A DNA stretch of 64,000 bases from Pseudopithomyces maydicus (Eukaryota > Ascomycota > Dothideomycetes > Pleosporales > Didymosphaeriaceae): assembly GCA_026873275.1 (NCBI GenBank), contig JANTUC010000011.1, forward strand, positions 682,001-746,000, given 5' to 3'. A program made the position numbers and the translations under genes. Positions within the stretch are counted from its first letter, which is position 1. Each line of letters opens with the position of its first letter. Positions 59,124-64,000 of this stretch are shown here, in pieces. Under the pieces are notes generated by a model. That model did not search any database. It worked only from the letters and a program-made list of their open reading frames with translations, and was not told where the DNA came from.

Positions 59124-60279
59124 TTACTTCGATGTGTCCAACACGTAGCGACCGGCGATCTCGCCCTTCTTCATCTTCTCGTAGACCATGTTAAGCTCTG
59201 AGAGCCCGACAGTCTTGAATGGCGCCTTGATCAGTCCTCTTGCAAAGAAGTCAATCGCCTCGGCCGAATCCTTGCGGTTGCCAACGTATGATCCCTTGAT
59301 GGTGATCATCTTGACGACGGATTCGAAGACGGGTGCTTTCAGGTATGCTCCAGCAGGTAATCCGATGCAGACAACAGAACCGCGTGGTCGGACGTACTCG
59401 GCGGCTTGTTGGAATGGCTTCTCGCTGACAGCTACCAGGAGAACGGCGTGAGGTCCTAGACCATCTGGTGTAGCAGCCTGAACATCTCTGACCACATTGC
59501 TGGACTTTGCGAAATCGACAAAGTGCTCCGATCCAAGCTTCGAGCACATTTCTTTCTTCTCGTCGCCCGTATCAATGCCGATGACCCGTAGGCCCATTGC
59601 TTTTGCGTATTGCTGGGCAAGCGAGCCGAGACCACCACCAGCACCGACAATGGCTACCCATTGACCCGGTTGTGCGCCAGACTCTTTGAGGCCTTTGTAA
59701 ACGGTGATACCAGCACATAGAACGGGTGCTATGGCATCGAGCGGGAGATCCTTGGGGATGCGGGCGACGTGAGCGGCCTTGCCGATACAATATTGTTGGA
59801 AAGTTCCATCTACTGTGTAGCCAGAGAGTTGGGGCTTAGGGCACAGGGGTTCGTCAGACTGTTGGCAGTAGGCACAAGCTAAACATGAGCCATTGAGCCA
59901 TTTGATGCCAACATGATCGCCGATCTAGCAGGGGTAAGTCATTGTTAAACTGGGATTGGGCAAGGTGCTCACCTCAACATCTTCTACGAGATCGCCACGC
60001 GCAACAACGATGCCAGCGCCTTCGTGTCCACCGACGAGGGGCATCTTGGTAGGCTAGAGTGGGTGTTAGCAATATCAAGAGTTATGTCAGGTGGATGCTC
60101 ACCAAAGGCCAATCTCCTTGCCATGCGTGGAGATCGGTGTGGCAGACACCAGAGTACTTGACGTTAACGAGAACCTCATCAGGACCAGGCTTCGCGACAG
60201 GTATTTTCTGGTACTTGATTTCACCACCGGTCTGCTCAATGACCTGAGCCCACTGCTCTTTGGGGATTTCAGTTGCCAT
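59124..60279 (-). CDS. ADH1: Zinc-dependent alcohol dehydrogenase, yeast ADH1 type
   Basis: Exons 60279-60103, 60053-59973 and 59924-59124 encode 352 aa. Catalytic zinc ligands are in YSGVCHTDLHAW, GGHEGAG and PVLCAGIT. The structural zinc cluster is CLACAYCQQSDEPLC. The NAD site is VAIVGAGGGLGSLAQQYAKA with VIGIDTGDEKKE, where the Asp favours NAD over NADP. It interconverts ethanol and acetaldehyde in the cytosol; no mitochondrial presequence is present (start MATEIPKEQWAQ). Both introns (49 and 48 nt) use GTGAGC donors. Confidence 0.95.
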
Positions 60280-60399
60280 TCTGGTGATGAGGCGCTGGCT
60301 GTGACTGAGATGTGGGAGTGGATTGCTTGTAGGCGTGTTATAGGAAGCTAATCGTACTGATGTGAAGTAGCATGGTCAATGGTGATCCGTCACAAGCTG

Positions 60400-60407
60400 T
60401 ATATATA
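60400..60407 (-). promoter_or_regulatory. TATA box of the ADH gene
   Basis: TATATATA lies about 120 bp upstream of the ADH start on the minus strand, typical for a highly expressed glycolytic or fermentative gene. Confidence 0.5.
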
Positions 60408-61713
60408 CCTGCTTGTGACCCCGCTTAACAGGACGCATCTCAGAGTCGCGCCTTCTAGCCGGCACCCAGGACATTGGGAATTCTGCTGTCCTGACGCGCA
60501 ATTGGAAGCTCACATGCTCTGTCCGTGATTCCGAAGTGAGCTAAGCATGAATGGGGCCATAATTGGCGCCCCTCGAGCTGTCATGAAGCTCGTGTGGGTC
60601 TGTAGAGGGGTACAAGGCTGCAGCCGAATGCTGTGGTGTCGGATGATGTCTCGTGGCTGGTGTTCCGAAAGCTCCCCACCGGACAGAAGGCCGCATGTTG
60701 CTCGAGGCAGCGCTAGGTGGAGTGAGCAGCTAAAGTGGTCCGATTCCACAGTCAAGGGGGCACTGCGTGGAGGAGTGCAAGCGAGCTCGCCATCTGTGGT
60801 TCGTCCAAAGCGCGACCTTCACGACCAGGTGGGGTGCTAAGCGACGTCATCCTGGTCAGGCCTTCGCATCTCACCTGATATTTCCGCCCCAGCCTCGAGT
60901 GCTTCCGTTCGGCCACGGCCGAATAGAAAATCGAGATCCAGGACCTGCAATTCGAAATTTTCTGTTGCAAGCTCAATATGCCTCAACGGCCGAATTTCAT
61001 CACCGAGCATCCGCAAGCCCCGTCAATACGTGTCGTCGTCTGTGCCCGGCAGTCTATGGTACAAAGGTACATAGCACATCAAACTAAGCAGAGCCCACAG
61101 ACTAGGGCCCACCCCCGTTTGGCGAAGAGGATCCATCGTGAAGCCGGCATCCAGCACCCCGCAATTGAGAGACGTACCCATGGTTGAGACGCGCAGGTCA
61201 GCAATAAGAGCAGATGGCTTACTATCACAGTCCAATGTAGTATTGCTGCTTCAGGAACATTTGCACCGATAGGAATCTTGTTGTAAACCTGCAATCCTTA
61301 ATTTAGCTCTCAAGACACCCAACAGAGCTGTAGCCTTCCCGATCTCCGTAGTCTAGTGCTCGGTCCGATTAAGGGTGTGGGGATGGCGGCGGCATTATGG
61401 GAGCTACCTTTCACTAGCACTCCAAGGATCGCGGGGTAATGGAACTACCTAGGTAGACTACTGAAACTGTTCTTTGGCTTTCAAACTGTGTGCGCATTCA
61501 TCTCGAAGATATGCGAATGCCGCATCATCTGTTCACTTGTATCTCATCCACAAAAAACATAGCAAATTATGGTACATGCCGCCTCGTCGAAAATGACCGA
61601 GACTAAGAACCCTCCGACAATACAAAAGCCCTGAGAAAGACGCATCGCTACTTCTGCTCCATGGTTATACAACGCTGGGACCATGGCATACAGCGCAAAT
61701 CATAGAGCAGCGT
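60408..61713. other. Intergenic upstream of ADH, downstream of the surface protein
   Basis: About 1.3 kb with no supported gene. It contains one perfect TACCTAGGTA palindrome (61446-61455). Confidence 0.5.
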
Positions 61714-62966
61714 TCAACCCGGAAGCTCATATACACGAAGGTCAACATCGTCCCTATGTTCGCCCACGTCTCCCTTGCCAGAGCCTCCCTGAACAGTAGC
61801 CTGTAGTTCCGTTGGACTGGAGCTATGCACCGTCGAACCCTCCATCTCAAGAACTTGCGCCGGCTTTTCTTCTGCCGACAGTTCGGCTGTGGTAGAGTAC
61901 CCATACGCTTCACCGACCGCTTTTGTCGATTTTCCGTCTGTGTTTGCTCCATCGCCCTGATTTTCGGTCGAAGCTGGGTTGTATTGTTCTCCCCGAGTGT
62001 GGCGCTTCCGGAGAAAGTAGCCCAGGATTCCGAGGCATGCTAACACTACAGGAATTCCCATAGCCAAGCCGACTATCAGCTTTTTGTTCGAAATTTGCGG
62101 TGAGGTTGTCTCTTGAGGTATGCCAGCGGTGGAATTACTGGGGAAGATCGATTGAATATCCTCCGAAGTAGAGGTGCTGGTTGTATACTGCGAACCGTTT
62201 GTAGATCCTGCGGGTGCCGTGGTCTGCAATGTGTCTGCAGTGGTCTGTAATGCGTCTGCAGTATCTGTTGCAAACGTGACGGTAAACCCCGACGTCTTTG
62301 GTTCAATACGAACCCAACGAGTTGAGAAATTGGAGTGGTCCGAATACCATTTGGGGATATCTGTGTCTGAAGGCAGGCTTGCAGTAGACTTTAGAGGACT
62401 CTTACCGCGGAATGCTACCCAACTGTTGTTATGAACAATGTCCTGGCAATCCGTGTTCTTCATCAACTCGAGCTCCGGGCTCCAGTGAGCTCCTTCCTTG
62501 CAATTCAACGAGTCAGGGAGGCAATTATCCGGATGATTGCAAATCTACTTGCGATTAGAGACAATCGAAAAACGCTGCAAGTACTTACCCAGGTGTCACT
62601 CGGCGTTCCATTTGTACCATTACAGAATACCAAGCCAACCCAGTCCGACTTGCTCTGATTTGTTTTACACTTATCCGGGCAGTTGTCATGATCGTAATGC
62701 CTCTGCGTGCAACCCTTCTGGTAAGTCACCCCTTTGTATCCGTTGTAGCAGGCTTGATTCGACAAGCAGTGGTCTCCGGCGAGGCAACATCCATAGACAC
62801 CACCATCGTCGATGGTTGAGCTGAAACAGGGCATGAGGTTGAGCGGCGCCAGCTGATCTTTGCCCGTATAGCACAATCGTGGTATATTGGAAGAAGGACC
62901 CCCGATTGCCAAGCGTGCGAGTGAAAGAATAACAAGGCAAAGACCCAATCGGTGCAGTAAATTCAT
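61714..62966 (-). CDS. Cys-rich single-pass surface protein, possible sensor
   Basis: Exons 62966-62589 and 62544-61714 give 402 aa. A signal peptide (LGLCLVILSLARLAIGG) is followed by a cysteine-rich ectodomain: RLCYTGKDQL, NLMPCFSS, VYGCCLAGDHCLSNQACYN, CTQRHYDHDNCPDKC and CNHPDNCLPDSLNC. A Ser/Thr-rich stalk follows. One membrane helix, LIVGLAMGIPVVLACLGILG, and a basic stop-transfer YFLRKRH lead to a cytosolic tail of about 110 residues. This layout is common in filamentous ascomycetes and resembles wall-stress sensors in design, but no WSC or Mid2 domain is evident. Function is unknown. The intron is 44 nt, in phase 0. Confidence 0.85.
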
Positions 62967-63341
62967 GTTGGCGAGTCGATGACAGACGGCTTACGAAAAG
63001 GAAGTAGAAAGTAGAATCTACCAGTCAGGGTAGGCGTGGAGAAAATGACAGACGACAGAAGCGATTGACCGTGCTTTGATTGAGCACAGGTCAAAGGTAA
63101 ACAAAATTAGCCCAGTGGAGAGATGTGCGAGGTTGAACGCGACTGTGAGCCGTAATCGCCCTTTCCGTGTTGCTAGCGCGCCTGCCGTTTGCGCCCAGCC
63201 CAACTATTGCACAGAAGACACGGTGAGGAAATAACAAGCAAAGGATATATCATATCTATGCCTCTCTGGTAATCTATTCTATCCTTGTGCGTCATATTCT
63301 TCGTTAGGAGAACAACAGCCTACCAGCCCTACTCTGCATCT
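62967..63341. other. Intergenic between tandem minus-strand genes
   Basis: These 375 bp hold no recognisable gene; they include the promoter of the Cys-rich surface protein and the terminator region of the hexokinase-like gene. Confidence 0.5.
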
Positions 63342-64000
63342 CTATGCAATCACATCCGCCATACCCGCGAGCACACCTGCTCCTACGATGCCGCCGTCGC
63401 GCGTCTCTCGCAAGACAACTCGCTTTGATGCATTGGAGGTTGAGCCCTTCGCTACCAGCACGTCGATCCAGCGCTGACACGTTGTAAGCCACTCTGGATA
63501 GTGCGAGATGGTCGAACCTGTGTACGCAATTACCAGCTCTTCGGGCTGGATGTCTGCAGATGAAATACGACTACTTTGTAGGTCTGTGTCTATTTGTACT
63601 TCATGAACACAGTCTAGAAGGCCAACACACGCCGCGGCGATCAGTGCGCTTGAGCGTTGTTGCACAGCATACGCAATATCTCGCAATAATTTTACGCGTA
63701 CAGCATTCCAGAAAGGGGCGGATGTCGATGGAGAAGGGTACTGTGTTTCCAGCTCAACCGCCAACATCGTGTCGTTCGTTCTCGCTACTACTTCGGAGAG
63801 GAATTTTGTCTGTAGAGCATTCTTATTGTCCAATGAGATAGGCAGTCGTGCTTCTGAGTTTCTAGATATCAAGTCTACAAAGACAAGACGTACAATCTCA
63901 CCCAGGTACCGCCCTGATGTCATGTATTCGAACGGTTGAAAACCCGGCGCCTCGCTGTTCGCATCCAAAATCTTATCCCACGAAGTCTTGATACCAAGTT
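63342..64000 (-). CDS. Hexokinase-family protein, C-terminal part, truncated by the window edge
   Basis: The frame is open from the window edge to the stop at 63342, about 219 residues. PFEYMTSGRYLGEIVRLVFV corresponds to the conserved hexokinase GMYLGEIVR block, and the end RDGGIVGAGVLAGMADVI matches the C-terminal DGS-GAAL region. EELVIAYTGSTISHYPEWL parallels the second-domain adenosine-binding strand. The upstream half with the glucose-binding residues lies outside. Several conserved positions differ from Hxk1/2, so it may be one of the divergent fungal hexokinase-like proteins (N-acetylglucosamine kinase or regulatory XprF-type) rather than the main hexokinase. Confidence 0.8.
   Translation of the reverse strand, partial: LGIKTSWDKILDANSEAPGFQPFEYMTSGRYLGEIVRLVFVDLISRNSEARLPISLDNKNALQTKFLSEVVARTNDTMLAVELETQYPSPSTSAPFWNAVRVKLLRDIAYAVQQRSSALIAAACVGLLDCVHEVQIDTDLQSSRISSADIQPEELVIAYTGSTISHYPEWLTTCQRWIDVLVAKGSTSNASKRVVLRETRDGGIVGAGVLAGMADVIA

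Noticed and set aside
51440..60279. Secondary-metabolite cluster around the aldo-keto reductase
   Set aside because: No polyketide synthase, peptide synthetase, P450 or pathway regulator is present among the neighbours.
1..64000. CRISPR arrays, rRNA, tRNA, transposase or viral genes
   Set aside because: No direct-repeat/spacer pattern, tRNA-like fold, transposase or reverse-transcriptase motif was recognised by eye; a covariance-model scan would settle tRNAs.

Overview
This window looks like nuclear DNA of a filamentous ascomycete (Pezizomycotina, probably Dothideomycetes). Genes are broken by short introns, mostly 44 to 94 nt with GT-AG ends and CTNAC-type branch sites. They include classic Pezizomycotina families: Ulp1, Esa1, Pat1, Rex4, a KRE2/KTR mannosyltransferase, BOR1, a DUF3433 membrane protein and yeast-type ADH. 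There are no bacterial operons, rRNA genes, CRISPR arrays or tRNA genes that I can recognise. The class-level placement is an impression from protein similarity, not a computed result.

Layout. 0-6 kb: a TPR protein and a Zip2/SHOC1-like XPF-fold protein, both minus. 6-9.5 kb: a secreted pepsin-like protease, then 2 kb of non-coding DNA. 9.5-18 kb: decapping activator Pat1 (minus), divergent from a Golgi mannosyltransferase (plus), then a peroxisomal-type DHAP/glycerol-3-phosphate acyltransferase (plus). 18-24 kb: a 45/46-bp minisatellite, the SUMO protease Ulp1, and about 2.3 kb of T/G-rich repeats and rearranged Ulp1-like fragments. 24-35 kb: a medium-chain reductase, a large membrane protein, nucleoporin Nup84/Nup107, and the SUMO gene. 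35-45 kb: a disordered small protein, a C2H2 zinc-finger protein, a DUF3433 protein and a SET-domain protein. 45-53 kb: a BOR1-type transporter, the acetyltransferase Esa1 divergent from exonuclease Rex4, and an aldo-keto reductase. 54-64 kb: an F-box/ankyrin-like orphan, an ABC ATPase with a mitochondrial-like N-terminus, alcohol dehydrogenase, a Cys-rich single-pass surface protein and the 3' part of a hexokinase-family gene running off the window.

Two points stand out. First, Ulp1, Nup84 and SUMO lie within about 15.4 kb; in yeast the Nup84 complex anchors and stabilises Ulp1 at the pore, and Ulp1 matures SUMO. Second, at least ten otherwise intact genes or exons need a one-base correction at a short homopolymer run to restore a conserved reading frame. 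This is most simply read as residual indel error in the assembly, so these genes should not be called pseudogenes without checking.
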